A stretch of 64,000 bases of DNA from Actinacidiphila glaucinigra (GCF_900188405.1 NZ_FZOF01000008.1:372001-436000), one strand, 5' to 3'. Positions 24,393-33,738 are shown, numbered from the stretch's first letter. Made by a program: numbers and translations. The notes: generated by a model from the letters alone, not told the origin.

Positions 24393-24995
24393 CTAGTCCG
24401 GCTGTGCGACGAGGGCCTGCTTGACCAGGGCCAGCAGCACCTGGATCACCGACTGGCGGTCGCGGGCGTCGCATATCGCCACCGGTACCTCGTCCGGCAC
24501 GGCGAGCGCCTCGCGGACGTCGATCTCCTCGTAGGCCGTGGTGCCCTCGAAGTGGTTGACCGCCACGGCGTAGGGCAGACCGCTGCTCTCGAAGTAGTCC
24601 AGCGCCGGGAAGGCGTCGGCCAGCCGGCGGGTGTCGGCGAGGACGACCGCGCCGATCGCGCCGCGCACCAGGTCGTCCCACATGAACCAGAAGCGCTGCT
24701 GGCCGGGGGTGCCGAACAGGTAGAGCACCAGTTCCCGGTCGAGCGTGATGCGGCCGAAGTCCATCGCCACCGTGGTGGTGGTCTTGTCCGGGGTGGAACC
24801 CAGGTCGTCGATGTCCTCGCTGGCCCGGGTCATCACCGCCTCGGTGGTGAGCGGGGTGATCTCCGAGACCGCGCCGACGAAAGTGGTCTTGCCCACGCCG
24901 AATCCGCCCGCGACCACGATCTTGGTCGAGGTGGGGGCGTGGCTCACGTCCAGTTGCCACTCCTGCAGGCCGTCTTCTTCCGCGAGGGACGACAT
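24393..24995 (-). CDS. cvnD: Conservon Ras-like GTPase (CvnD)
   Basis: 200 residues from the ATG at 24995. The small GTPase fold shows GGFGVGKTTF (P-loop, about residue 29-38), TTTVAMDFGRITL, LFGTPGQQRFWFMWDDLVRGA (switch II) and VAVNHFEGT (G4). In conservons the GTPase works at the membrane with a sensor-kinase-like protein (CvnA), a roadblock protein (CvnB) and a DUF742 protein (CvnC) to modulate development or antibiotic production. The gene starts one base after the DUF742 stop. Confidence 0.95.
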   Translation of the reverse strand: MSSLAEEDGLQEWQLDVSHAPTSTKIVVAGGFGVGKTTFVGAVSEITPLTTEAVMTRASEDIDDLGSTPDKTTTTVAMDFGRITLDRELVLYLFGTPGQQRFWFMWDDLVRGAIGAVVLADTRRLADAFPALDYFESSGLPYAVAVNHFEGTTAYEEIDVREALAVPDEVPVAICDARDRQSVIQVLLALVKQALVAQPD

Positions 24996-24996
24996 G

Positions 24997-25422
24997 TCAG
25001 AGCCTGCGAAGTCCACCGAGCACCCTCTCCAGCAGCGCGCGATCCGGGGCGCCGGGCCCGTGCCCGGTCCCGTACACGCGGATCCTTCCCTGATCGGCCA
25101 GGTCGCTGAGCAGCACCCGGACCACACCGAGCGGCATGCGCAGCAGCGCCGAGATCTCCGCCACCGAGCGCATCCGGCGGCACAGTTCCACGATGGCCCG
25201 CATCTCCGGCATGACGCGCTCGGCCCAGCCGCCCGAGGTCAGCTCACGGCGCTCGGCGGAGGCGTCGATCGTCGCGACGAAGGTCTCCACCAGCAGCACG
25301 TGGCCGAAGGTCGTACGGCCACCGGTCAGCGCGTACGGCCGTACGCGGGCGGCCCTGCGCCCGGCACCCCGTACCGGGAGGGCGGCGGCCGCCTGGGCCG
25401 CGGGAATCACCGGACGGCGCAT
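24997..25422 (-). CDS. cvnC: Conservon DUF742 protein (CvnC)
   Basis: 141 residues, ATG overlapping the roadblock stop by one base. DUF742 signature: RVRPYALTGGRT (about 41-52), then a winged-helix-like half with AIVELCRRMRSVAEISALLRMPLGVVRVLLSDL and a C-terminal LLERVLGGLRRL typical of the end of CvnC. DUF742 proteins resemble DNA-binding winged helices but act within the conservon signalling complex. Confidence 0.95.
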   Translation of the reverse strand: MRRPVIPAAQAAAALPVRGAGRRAARVRPYALTGGRTTFGHVLLVETFVATIDASAERRELTSGGWAERVMPEMRAIVELCRRMRSVAEISALLRMPLGVVRVLLSDLADQGRIRVYGTGHGPGAPDRALLERVLGGLRRL

Positions 25423-25946
25423 CAGCTGCCCTCCTCGATCGCCTGGCGCAGCTCCGTGCGGAGCGCGGGGGTGAGCACATGGCCGGCCCGGCCCACGAAC
25501 AGGGCCATGTGATAGGCCACCACGCTCATGTCGCACTCGGCGTCCGCGTGGACACCGAGCAGCGAACCGTCCCCGACCGTCATGACGAACACGCTGCCGT
25601 TCTCCATCGACACGCCCGTCTGGCGCACGCCGCCGCCGTCCATCAGGCGCGCGGCGCCGTCGGTCAGCGAGGCGATGCCGGAGACCACCGTGGCGAGGTC
25701 GGCGGAGGTGCCCGCCGGGCCCCGGGGCGGCCGTCCGGCCGCACCGTCCGCCGCGCCCTCGTCCGCCGTCCCGGCCTCGGCCTCGTCCTCGGGCTCCGAG
25801 GTCAGCAGCAGCAGTCCGTCCGAGGACACGACGGCCACGGAGCGGACCCCGGGCACGTCCTCCACGAAATTGCTCAGCAGCCACTGGAGGTTACGTGCCT
25901 CGTGGCTCAGGCCCCGTTCACTCTGGGTGTCCGTACCGGCCGACAT
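25422..25946 (-). CDS. cvnB: Conservon roadblock/LC7 protein (CvnB)
   Basis: 174 residues from the ATG (a TTG directly before it is less likely). Roadblock/LC7 pattern: LQWLLSNFVEDVPGVRSVAVVSSDGLLLL, then ASLTDGAARLMDGGGVRQT and CDMSVVAYHMALFVGRAGHVLTPALR. Between the first strands is an acidic Gly/Ala/Glu insertion (about 54-84) longer than usual. Roadblock proteins typically act as GTPase-activating partners of CvnD-type GTPases. It overlaps the kinase-like gene by one base. Confidence 0.95.
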   Translation of the reverse strand: MSAGTDTQSERGLSHEARNLQWLLSNFVEDVPGVRSVAVVSSDGLLLLTSEPEDEAEAGTADEGAADGAAGRPPRGPAGTSADLATVVSGIASLTDGAARLMDGGGVRQTGVSMENGSVFVMTVGDGSLLGVHADAECDMSVVAYHMALFVGRAGHVLTPALRTELRQAIEEGS

Positions 25947-28570
25947 CAACCGCGTGCCTCCTCGACGCCTTCGGCTTCGACTTGTTGGTGTCCCCCCGAA
26001 CTGCCTTCCGCTGCGGCCGCGTCCGCGGCCTTCCTCGGCGCGGGCAGGCCGCGCCGGATCTCCTGCGTCTCGGCGTGGGCCTCCGCCCGGCCCTCGCGCA
26101 GGCCCTGGGCGAAGCCGCCGAGCTTGCGCCGCAGCTCCTCCGGGTCCACCCCGCCCCCCTGGCGGGCCCTCCCCCGGACCTGCGGTTCGCCCGACAGCCC
26201 CGTGGACCGCGGCACCCGCTGCGGAAGCCCCTTGGCGGTGAGCCCCCCGCCGTCCGGCGTCTCCCCGGCGGCCGGAGCCGGCGCCTGGGCCTGAGCCGGC
26301 GCCCCGGACGCCGCGACCGGTGCCGGCGCGGACTCCGTATCCGGGGTCGCGGCGGAAGCGGGCCGGTCGGCGCGGGCGTGCTCAATGGCGTCGCCCCCGG
26401 GCCGGGACGCCTCGTCGGACGCTTCACCGGGTACGTCGCCGGGCGCGGTGCCGGCCGGTTCCGTCGCCGGCTCCACGGCCGCCGGTGCCGTGCGCTCCGG
26501 CTCCCCGGCCCGCTCCTCGCGGGCCCGCCGCAACGCCTTGCGCGGCTGCCACGGCTCTCCCGCGACGGCCGCCTCCACGGGGGTCTGCGGGCCGTCCGGG
26601 TCCTCCGCGGGCGCGGTGAGCGCCGTGGGGACGACCACCACGGCGGTGGTGCCGCCGCGCTTGGCGTCGCGGAGCTGCACGCGGATGCCGTGCCGGGCGG
26701 CGAGCCGGGCGACGACGTACACGCCGATCCCGGTGGCCTCGGCGACGGAGGTGTGCTCCGCGGGATCGGTCTGCGTCAGCAGCGCGTTGAGTTCGTCCAG
26801 CCGGGCCGCCGGGATGCCGATGCCCTCGTCCTCGACCGAGAGCATCAGCTCGCCGCTCTCCAGCATCCAACCGGACAGCTGCACCTCGGTCTCCGGCGGG
26901 GAGAAGGCGGCCGCGTTCTCCAGGAGCTCGGCGATCAGGTGGCTGAGGTCGTCGGTGGCGAACCCCGCGATGCGTCCCGCGGGCAGTTGGTGGATGCGGA
27001 CCCGCTCGTACTTGTCGATCTCGGAGACCGCGGCGCGCGCCACGTCGACCAGCGGGACGGGCTTGGGGTGCGCGTGGCCGTGCTCGGTGCCGGCGAGCAG
27101 CAGCAGGTTCTCGCTGTTGCGGCGCATGCGGGTGGCCAGGTGGTCCAGCTTGAACAGCTGGGAGAGCTCCTCCGGGTCGTGGACCAGTTCCTCCAGCCGC
27201 TCGATCAGCGTGAGCTGGCGCTCGACCAGACCGAGGGTGCGCAGCGTCAGGCTGACGTAGGTGCCGTGGACGTTGTCCTGCAGGGAGCCCAGGCGCGTGG
27301 TGAGCGCGTCCTGCCGGCCGTGCAGCAGATCGCGTTCCGCGGCGAGGGCGTCCCGTACGCCCTGGAGCTTGGTGTGCTCGGCGTCCTGAGCGGCGACGCG
27401 CCCGCGCAGCCCGTTCACCTCGGCGCGGAGCGCGTTGACGGCCCGTGCCGTCGCCGCGAACTCGTCGGAGCCGACGATCCTGACCTGCTCGTCGGCGGGG
27501 ACGTCCCCGCGGGCGAAGCGGTTCAGGGCGGCGGCCGGGCGGGTGATGGAGCGGGCCGTGGAGACACCGACGCCCAGGACGAGCAGGAAGCACACCGAGG
27601 CGAGGGCGATGTGGAGTTCGAGGGCCGTCACGTCGTCGTCGCGCAAGGCGGCGAGCCGGTCGGCGGCGGCCGCGGCGAGCGAGGACTCGACACCGCGCAT
27701 CATGTCGACGCGTGCGGAGAGCGCCGCCTGGACCGCTTCCGGCTTGTGCTCACGGTCGGCGGCGGACAGCGAGGAGCTGTTCAGCAGCTTCTCGAGCCGC
27801 TTGTCGGCCTCGTTGACGTCGGAGCCGGTGACCGTCTGGTCGTACTGCTCGACGGCGGCCTGCGAGGCCCCGCCGCGGAAGTCGGCGAGTGCGGACCGCT
27901 CGCTGACCGCGGCGGTCTGCGCGGCGCCGACCAGGCCGGACTGCCCGCCGTCGGCGGTGAGCGCGCCCACCAGCAGGCCGCGCTGGACGGAGGCCTGGTC
28001 GACGGCGCGGGCGAGTTCGGGCAGCGCGGTGGTGTCGGCGGAGGCGCCACGCGCGGGCAGCGAGCGGGCGACGGCGGAGCCGATCCCGCGCAGTGCCCGG
28101 ATCGCCGGGTCGTAGGCCGCCACGGCGGCCTCGGCGGAGCCGGGGCCGGAGAGCGTCTTCTGCCGGACGGCGGCGAGTTCCCCGAGCTGCCGGACAACCT
28201 CGGCGGTCGCGTCGGCGAAGGCGGGGGCGTCGTCGGTGTCGGCGTCGGCCGCCGCCGCCAGCACCTCCTTGGCCTGGCGGTCGACCCGTACCCGCTGGGT
28301 CTCGGAGACGCCGTCGCCGCCCTCGGTGGAGCGGCCGCCGGCCACGAAGACGGCCATGCCGTCGCGTTCGTCGGCCAGGGCGTGGGACAGCGAGACCGCC
28401 TGGGTCCCGAGTCGCGCCATGCCGACCAGTCGTTGCGCCTCGGCCAGATCGCGCACGCCCGTGGCAACGCCAGGAGCGGAGGCGGCCAGGACCGTGACGG
28501 CGCAGATCAGCAGGGCGCCCAGCAGTCTCTGCCGTACGCGCTTGGTCCGCGGGTTACGTCGTGTTCGCAC
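25946..28570 (-). CDS. cvnA: Conservon sensor histidine-kinase-like protein (CvnA)
   Basis: 874 residues, GTG start. Layout: first membrane segment (about 18-40), a nitrate/nitrite-sensor-like (NIT) extracellular helical domain (about 41-310), a second membrane segment (about 321-340), HAMP (342-395), then a dimerisation region with the conservon-type ATRMRRNSENLLLLAG and a HATPase domain (IAELLENAAAFSPP, VEDEGIGIP, GIGVYVVARLAARHGI). A typical phospho-accepting histidine box is not obvious, which is usual for CvnA. The C-terminal 250 residues are Ala/Pro/Glu-rich and probably disordered. It is the first gene of the cvnABCD operon. Confidence 0.94.
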   Translation of the reverse strand: MRTRRNPRTKRVRQRLLGALLICAVTVLAASAPGVATGVRDLAEAQRLVGMARLGTQAVSLSHALADERDGMAVFVAGGRSTEGGDGVSETQRVRVDRQAKEVLAAAADADTDDAPAFADATAEVVRQLGELAAVRQKTLSGPGSAEAAVAAYDPAIRALRGIGSAVARSLPARGASADTTALPELARAVDQASVQRGLLVGALTADGGQSGLVGAAQTAAVSERSALADFRGGASQAAVEQYDQTVTGSDVNEADKRLEKLLNSSSLSAADREHKPEAVQAALSARVDMMRGVESSLAAAAADRLAALRDDDVTALELHIALASVCFLLVLGVGVSTARSITRPAAALNRFARGDVPADEQVRIVGSDEFAATARAVNALRAEVNGLRGRVAAQDAEHTKLQGVRDALAAERDLLHGRQDALTTRLGSLQDNVHGTYVSLTLRTLGLVERQLTLIERLEELVHDPEELSQLFKLDHLATRMRRNSENLLLLAGTEHGHAHPKPVPLVDVARAAVSEIDKYERVRIHQLPAGRIAGFATDDLSHLIAELLENAAAFSPPETEVQLSGWMLESGELMLSVEDEGIGIPAARLDELNALLTQTDPAEHTSVAEATGIGVYVVARLAARHGIRVQLRDAKRGGTTAVVVVPTALTAPAEDPDGPQTPVEAAVAGEPWQPRKALRRAREERAGEPERTAPAAVEPATEPAGTAPGDVPGEASDEASRPGGDAIEHARADRPASAATPDTESAPAPVAASGAPAQAQAPAPAAGETPDGGGLTAKGLPQRVPRSTGLSGEPQVRGRARQGGGVDPEELRRKLGGFAQGLREGRAEAHAETQEIRRGLPAPRKAADAAAAEGSSGGHQQVEAEGVEEARG

Positions 28571-28927
28571 CGGTGCTCGCTATCCCGTCTCGCCTGATCC
28601 ACTGGTCCCGAGATGACGACACATCGGCCGGGCACCGAGCACGGCAACGTCTGGCCTCATCCCGGCATCGTGCCGACCTTCTCAGGCCGACCCGGAATGC
28701 AGATGTGCGTCCCCCGCCTCGACACCCGAACGAGTGAATCGCACCGACAAGTTGACGTTCAACTCCCCGGCTGGATCGTTACGCGCGCGCCTTCCGGCCG
28801 AGCGGCACCGGAACTGGCATCGCGGCCGCCGCCCTGGCAGGATGCGCGCCTTCGCCCACCGGTGACCCCCGGCGGGCGTCCCCGGACTTCGAACAGCTCC
28901 CCCCGGCGGCTGCTGCAGACTGACCGC
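28571..28927. other. Divergent regulatory region, conservon / PP2C-like gene
   Basis: About 360 bases between two divergent starts. I see no convincing gene. The only motif of note is the perfect palindrome GTTGACGTTCAAC (28751-28763), which includes a TTGACG that could be a -35 box for the rightward gene. Confidence 0.45.
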
Positions 28928-29773
28928 ATGCGCATCGAGACGGCGACCGAGCCCGGCAGCCCCGGGCGCCCCAACGAGGACTTCGTGGCGGTGGCCATGC
29001 CCGCGTCAGGCGGCGGCGGTTCACTGGTCCTGCTGGACGGCGTGACCCCTCCCGACGGCCCCACCGGCTGCCGTCACGACGTCCCCTGGTACGTCGCCCA
29101 CCTGGGCGGATCCATGATCGAACTGTCCGTTTCGCCCGCGGCCCCGAGCCTGGCGCAGTGTCTCGCGGAAGCCGTCCTGCGCACCGCCGACGCGCACCGC
29201 GACACCTGTGACCTTTATCACCGCCGCACCCCGCAGGCGACCGTGGTGGCGGTCCGGTGGAATGCGGACACCGTGGAGCATCTGGTGCTATCCGACTCGG
29301 TGTTGCTCATCGAGGACACCGCAGGTCAGGTCGGTGCCGTGCGCGACGACCGGCTGGACCGGCTGCCCGGTCCGGTGACCGCGCTGCGCGCCGCGGTGCG
29401 GGCCCTGCCGCGCGGCACGGCCGCCCGCGCCGAGGCCGCCGCGGAGTACGGACGGGCGGTGGAGGCCCTGCGCAACGCCGAGGGCGGCTTCTTCACCGCG
29501 GCGGCCGACCCCGCGGTCGCGGACCGCGCCGTCACGGGTACCCACCCGCGCTCGCGGGTCCGCGCGGTCGCGGCCCTGACGGACGGCGCCGCCCGTCTGG
29601 TCGAGGTCTTCCACGAGCAGGACTGGCAGGGCGCGTTCACGCTGCTGCGCAAGGCCGGCCCCGGGGAACTCCTGCGGCGCGTGCGCGCTGCGGAGTCCGC
29701 GGACCCGGACGGCACCCGCTTCCCGCGCGGCAAGGTGCGCGACGACGCGACCGCGGTGCTGGCGCAGTGGTGA
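28928..29773 (+). CDS. PP2C-like protein (putative serine/threonine phosphatase)
   Basis: 281 residues from the ATG at 28928; the open frame extends upstream but that part is Arg/Pro-rich. N-terminal RPNEDFVAVAM and LVLLDGVTPPDG resemble the metal-binding motifs of PP2C phosphatases (normally NED and DG). Further on, TVVAVRW, HLVLSDSVLLI, VAALTDGAARLVE and DDATAVLAQW fit the PP2C strands with the final metal Asp. The match is partial, so activity is uncertain. The gene is divergent from the conservon and may serve in the same signalling context (inference). Confidence 0.75.
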   Translation: MRIETATEPGSPGRPNEDFVAVAMPASGGGGSLVLLDGVTPPDGPTGCRHDVPWYVAHLGGSMIELSVSPAAPSLAQCLAEAVLRTADAHRDTCDLYHRRTPQATVVAVRWNADTVEHLVLSDSVLLIEDTAGQVGAVRDDRLDRLPGPVTALRAAVRALPRGTAARAEAAAEYGRAVEALRNAEGGFFTAAADPAVADRAVTGTHPRSRVRAVAALTDGAARLVEVFHEQDWQGAFTLLRKAGPGELLRRVRAAESADPDGTRFPRGKVRDDATAVLAQW

Positions 29774-29818
29774 CGGCGGCGGGCCCGCACGCCGGCGGAG
29801 GGCGGAGGGCCGCGCGGG

Positions 29819-30247
29819 TTACGCGCCCTCCTGCTCCTGCGAGGAGTTCAGCTGGCCCAGCAGCCGGGCCAGTTCGCGCAGTTCGTCGCGGTCCCAGCCG
29901 CTGAGCCGGTTGACGTAGCGGGCCCGGCGCGCCTGCCGGACCCGCGAGAAGCGCTCGGCGCCCTCCGTGGTCAGCTGCACCAGGAAGGCCCGTCCGTCGG
30001 CGGGGTCCGGTTCGCGCCGGACGAGCCCGAGGTCCTCCAGGGCGCGCAGTTGACGGCTCATCGTGGCCTTGCCGACACCGAAGTAGCCGGCGAGCACGGT
30101 GGCCCGCTCGGGTCCGGTCTCGGCGAGCCGGGCGAGGATCCCGTACGCGGCGGGCTCCAGGTCGGGATGGACCTCGCGGGCCATCTCGCCGGAGGAGGCG
30201 CGGGCACGCCGCAACAGGACGGTGAGCTCGCGTTCGAGCGCCTCCAT
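29819..30247 (-). CDS. MarR-family transcriptional regulator
   Basis: 142 residues from the ATG at 30247; a GTG immediately before it is an equal alternative behind GGGAGG. Winged helix-turn-helix: AAYGILARLAETGPERATVLAGYFGVGKATMSRQLRALEDLGLVRR spans the DNA-binding region, then DPADGRAFLVQLTTEGAERF forms the wing. Flanking helices give the dimer. MarR proteins usually sense aromatic or oxidising compounds. It is convergent with the PP2C-like gene and lies behind the Lon terminator. Confidence 0.92.
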   Translation of the reverse strand: MEALERELTVLLRRARASSGEMAREVHPDLEPAAYGILARLAETGPERATVLAGYFGVGKATMSRQLRALEDLGLVRREPDPADGRAFLVQLTTEGAERFSRVRQARRARYVNRLSGWDRDELRELARLLGQLNSSQEQEGA

Positions 30248-30427
30248 CACGGGATCCGCCTCCCTGGGGGAGCCGGCGGTTCCGGCCACCTGGTCACCCG
30301 CCTTCCGTCGTGAAAACGTCTCGTCTCCGGCCGCCCTGTGCGCAGCGCCCCCAGTATTTCGCAGGCGCGGACCAACCACGTGACCAGGGGCACTTCCACA
30401 TCTGGTGTCCCGCCGACGGCCGCACGC

Positions 30428-30473
30428 ACGGAGAGCGGCCCCTCCTCAGGCCATGGGAGGGGCCGCTCTCCGT
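30428..30473 (-). terminator. Lon terminator
   Basis: A perfect 18-bp stem (30428-30445 with 30456-30473) closes a ten-base loop. It lies 20 bases after the lon stop on the minus strand and isolates lon from the MarR gene. Confidence 0.88.
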
Positions 30474-30493
30474 TCACCCGGTCAGGGCCTCGT

Positions 30494-32962
30494 TCAGGCC
30501 GCGACCGAGGGCTCCGCCGCCGACGGCGCGGGGCCGTCCTCCAGGCCGGAGTCCGCGCCGGTGACGGCGGGCTCCAGGGCGAGCTTCAGCACGTGCCGGA
30601 CGTCCGAGACCGCGTGGACCTCCAGCTTCTCCAGGACCTCGGCGGGGACGTCGTCCAGGTCCGCCTCGTTCCGCTTGGGGATGACCACGGTGGTGATCCC
30701 GGCCCGGTGCGCCGCCAGCAGCTTCTGCTTGACGCCGCCGATCGGCAGCACCCGCCCGGTCAGCGACACCTCGCCGGTCATCGCCACGTCGGTGCGGACC
30801 CGGCGCCCCGACAGGAGCGAGGCCAGCGCGGTGGTCATGGTGACGCCCGCGCTCGGGCCGTCCTTCGGGACCGCGCCCGCGGGGACGTGGATGTGGACGC
30901 CGCGCTCCTTCAGATCGCCGACCGGCAGCTCCAGTTCGGCGCCGTGCGAGCGCAGGAAGGAGAGCGCGATCTGCGCGGACTCCTTCATCACGTCGCCCAG
31001 CTGCCCGGTGAGCTGCAGCCCGCTGCCGCCGGTCTCCGGGTCGGCCAGCGACGCCTCGATGTAGAGGACGTCGCCGCCCGCGCCGGTCACCGCCAGGCCC
31101 GTGGACACGCCCGGCACCGCCGTGCGCCGCTCCTGCGGGTCCTGCGCCGACTCCGGCACGTGGTGCGGCCGCCCGATGAGCTCCCGCAGGTCCTCCGGGG
31201 TCACCGTGAACGGCAGCTCGCGCTCGCCGAGCTCGTGCCTGGCCGCGACCTTCCGCAGGATGCGGGCGATCGACCGCTCCAGGGTGCGCACGCCCGCCTC
31301 GCGGGTGTACTCCCCGGCCAGCTTGCGCAGGGCCGCGTCGTCGACGGTGACCTCGTCCTCGCCGAGCCCGGCCAGCTCGCGCTGGCGCGGCAGCAGGTGG
31401 TCACGCGCGATGACGACCTTCTCGTCCTCGGTGTAGCCGTCCAGCCGCACCAGCTCCATGCGGTCCAGCAGCGGCTCGGGGATGGCCTCCAGGACGTTGG
31501 CGGTGGCGAGGAACACCACGTCGCTCAGGTCCAGTTCGACCTCCAGGTAGTGGTCCCGGAAGGTGTGGTTCTGGGCCGGGTCCAGGACCTCCAGCAGGGC
31601 CGCGGCCGGGTCGCCGCGGTAGTCGGAGCCCACCTTGTCGATCTCGTCCAGCAGGACCACCGGGTTCATCGACCCGGCCTCCTTGATGGCACGCACCAGC
31701 CGGCCGGGCAGCGCGCCGACGTAGGTGCGCCGGTGGCCCCGGATCTCCGCCTCGTCGCGGACGCCGCCGAGCGCGACGCGCACGAACTTCCGCCCCATCG
31801 CGCGGGCCACGGACTCGCCGAGCGAGGTCTTGCCGACGCCGGGCGGACCCACCAGGGCCAGCACCGCGCCGCCGCGGCGGCCGCCGACGACGCCGAGACC
31901 CCGGTCGGTGCGGCGCTTGCGCACGGCCAGGTACTCGGTGATGCGTTCCTTCACGTCCTCCAGGCCCGCGTGGTCGGCGTCCAGCACCGCCCGCGCGCCG
32001 GGGATGTCGTAGGCATCCTCGGTCGTGGTGTTCCACGGCAGCTCCAGGACGGTGTCCAGCCAGGTGCGGATCCAGCTGCCCTCGGGGGACGCGTCGCTGG
32101 ACCGCTCCAGCTTCTCGACCTCCTTCAGGGCGGCCTCGCGCACCTTCTCGGGCAGGTCGGCGGCCTCGACGCGGGAACGGTAGTCGTCCGCCTCGTCCTC
32201 CGGGTCGCCGTTCAGCTCGGCCAGCTCCTTGCGGACGGCCTGCAGCTGCTGCCGGAGCAGGAACTCGCGCTGCTGCTTCTCCATGCCCTCCTGGACGTCC
32301 TTGCGGATGGTCTCCGCGACGTCCTGCTCGGCCAGGTGGTCCCGCAGCCACTGCGTGGCCAGCCGCAGCCGGGCGACCGGGTCGACGGTCTCCAGCAGCT
32401 CGATGCGCTGGCTGGTGGTGAGGAAGCCCGAGTAGCCGGCGTTGTCCGCCAGCTGCGAGACCTCCTCGATCTGCTGGACGCGGTCCACGACCTGCCAGGC
32501 GCCGCGCTTGCGCAGCCAGCTGGTGGCGAGGGCCTTGTACTCCTTCATGAGCTCCGCGACGGTGCCGGGAGCCTCGGCGGGTGCGGGCTCGGAGAGCTCG
32601 GTGCCCTCCACCCACAGGGCGCGGCCGGGACCGGTCGTGCCGGCGCCGATGCGCACGCGGCTCACACCGCGGATGACGGCACCGGGATCGCCGTCCGACA
32701 GACGTCCCACCTGCTCGACGGTGCCCAGCGTGCCCACGCCCGCGTAGTCCCCGTCCACCCGGGGAACGAGCAGCACCCGCGGCTTGTTGCCGAGTCCGGG
32801 CTGCCCGGACCGCTGGGCGGCCTGCGCCGCCTCGACCGCGGCGCGCGCCTCGGCGTCGGTCAGGTCCACCGGCACGACCATGCCGGGCAGGACCACCTCG
32901 TCGTCGAGGGGCAGCACGGGCAGGGTGAGCGGCGCGAACGCCGACGAAGACGACTGAGCCAT
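30494..32962 (-). CDS. lon: ATP-dependent protease Lon
   Basis: 822 residues, the usual length. An N-terminal substrate-binding LON domain (TLPVLPLDDEVVLPGMVVPV) precedes a coiled-coil region, an AAA+ domain with LVGPPGVGKTSLGESVARAMGRKFVRVALGG and VVLLDEIDKVG, and the protease domain. The catalytic dyad is Ser704 in KDGPSAGVTM and Lys747 in GGVKQK. Lon degrades damaged and short-lived regulatory proteins in the cytosol. A HAIR-type palindrome directly upstream points to HspR repression and heat-shock induction. The ATG is preceded by AGGGAGAG. Confidence 0.97.
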   Translation of the reverse strand: MAQSSSSAFAPLTLPVLPLDDEVVLPGMVVPVDLTDAEARAAVEAAQAAQRSGQPGLGNKPRVLLVPRVDGDYAGVGTLGTVEQVGRLSDGDPGAVIRGVSRVRIGAGTTGPGRALWVEGTELSEPAPAEAPGTVAELMKEYKALATSWLRKRGAWQVVDRVQQIEEVSQLADNAGYSGFLTTSQRIELLETVDPVARLRLATQWLRDHLAEQDVAETIRKDVQEGMEKQQREFLLRQQLQAVRKELAELNGDPEDEADDYRSRVEAADLPEKVREAALKEVEKLERSSDASPEGSWIRTWLDTVLELPWNTTTEDAYDIPGARAVLDADHAGLEDVKERITEYLAVRKRRTDRGLGVVGGRRGGAVLALVGPPGVGKTSLGESVARAMGRKFVRVALGGVRDEAEIRGHRRTYVGALPGRLVRAIKEAGSMNPVVLLDEIDKVGSDYRGDPAAALLEVLDPAQNHTFRDHYLEVELDLSDVVFLATANVLEAIPEPLLDRMELVRLDGYTEDEKVVIARDHLLPRQRELAGLGEDEVTVDDAALRKLAGEYTREAGVRTLERSIARILRKVAARHELGERELPFTVTPEDLRELIGRPHHVPESAQDPQERRTAVPGVSTGLAVTGAGGDVLYIEASLADPETGGSGLQLTGQLGDVMKESAQIALSFLRSHGAELELPVGDLKERGVHIHVPAGAVPKDGPSAGVTMTTALASLLSGRRVRTDVAMTGEVSLTGRVLPIGGVKQKLLAAHRAGITTVVIPKRNEADLDDVPAEVLEKLEVHAVSDVRHVLKLALEPAVTGADSGLEDGPAPSAAEPSVAA

Positions 32963-32983
32963 TATCTCTCCCTAAGCAATCAA

Positions 32984-33004
32984 GTTGAGCTATGCAGACT
33001 CAAT
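32984..33004. promoter_or_regulatory. HAIR element (HspR operator) of lon
   Basis: GTTGAGC-N7-ACTCAAT matches the HAIR consensus CTTGAGT-N7-ACTCAAG: the TTGAG/CTCAA core is perfect on both sides with the right seven-base spacer. It ends about 21 bases before the lon start. HspR is the DnaK-dependent heat-shock repressor of Streptomyces, and lon is known to belong to its regulon in S. lividans. Confidence 0.85.
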
Positions 33005-33171
33005 GCATCTGATGCCCCTGGTGTTCCCCAGGTCGTGTTCGCTCTGAGCGATCGGCCGCTGAGCACCCTTCCCGGGCCCCGCGCGGGCACCGCCGGACGT
33101 CCTTGCCGCCCCTTCCCGAGAACCGCGCGCGGCAGCGGCGGCGATAGAGGGGTGTGAGACTCTTCCGACCC

Positions 33172-33738
33172 ATGAGCCACGAGCCCCCCGGGGACGACGC
33201 GCTTCTGCGCGCGGTCGCCCGGGGCGACTCCCAGGCCCTCGCGGATCTGTACGACCGCCATTCCGGGTGGCTGCACGCCCGGCTCACCCGGCGCTGCTCG
33301 GACCCCGAGACCGTCCGCGAGGTTCTCCAGGACACCTTCGTCACGGCCTGGCGCTCGGCGGACGGCCACGGCGGCGGCGCGGTCGGCGGCTGGCTGTGGG
33401 TGATCGCCGTCCGGCGGCTGGCGGACGCCCGTCGCGCCGCCGCGCGGGCCGGCAGCCGCGACCTGCTCGCCGCGCGGGCACCCGGCACCGCCCCCTCGGC
33501 CGAGGAGGACGTCCTCGCCGGGCTGGAGTACGGCGACGTAGGCGCCGCGCTCGACCGGATCTCCCCCGAACTGCGGGCCGTGCTGCGGGCCACCGTGGTC
33601 GACGGCCTCACCACGCGGGAGACCGCACACCTGCTCGGGATACCCGAGGGAACCGTCAAGACCCGGGCCTCGCGGGCGCGTCGCGAACTGCGCGCCGCCC
33701 TCGTCGCCCTCGGCCCCGCTGGAGGAGCCGCATGCTGA
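33172..33738 (+). CDS. ECF-type RNA polymerase sigma factor
   Basis: 188 residues from the ATG at 33172; a GTG at 33154 would add six residues, and neither has an ideal ribosome site. Region 2 (ARGDSQALADLYDRHSGWLHARLTRR...EVLQDTFVTAWRSA) and region 4 (LRAVLRATVVDGLTTRETAHLLGIPEGTVKTRASRARREL) are complete. The next gene, overlapping by seven bases, encodes a zinc-binding membrane anti-sigma factor. The pair heads a five-gene overlapping operon with an ABC transporter. Confidence 0.92.
   Translation: MSHEPPGDDALLRAVARGDSQALADLYDRHSGWLHARLTRRCSDPETVREVLQDTFVTAWRSADGHGGGAVGGWLWVIAVRRLADARRAAARAGSRDLLAARAPGTAPSAEEDVLAGLEYGDVGAALDRISPELRAVLRATVVDGLTTRETAHLLGIPEGTVKTRASRARRELRAALVALGPAGGAAC

Noticed and set aside
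25895..28597. A 900-codon plus-strand frame
   Set aside because: Antisense to the conservon kinase gene, whose domains and overlaps with its partners are unambiguous.
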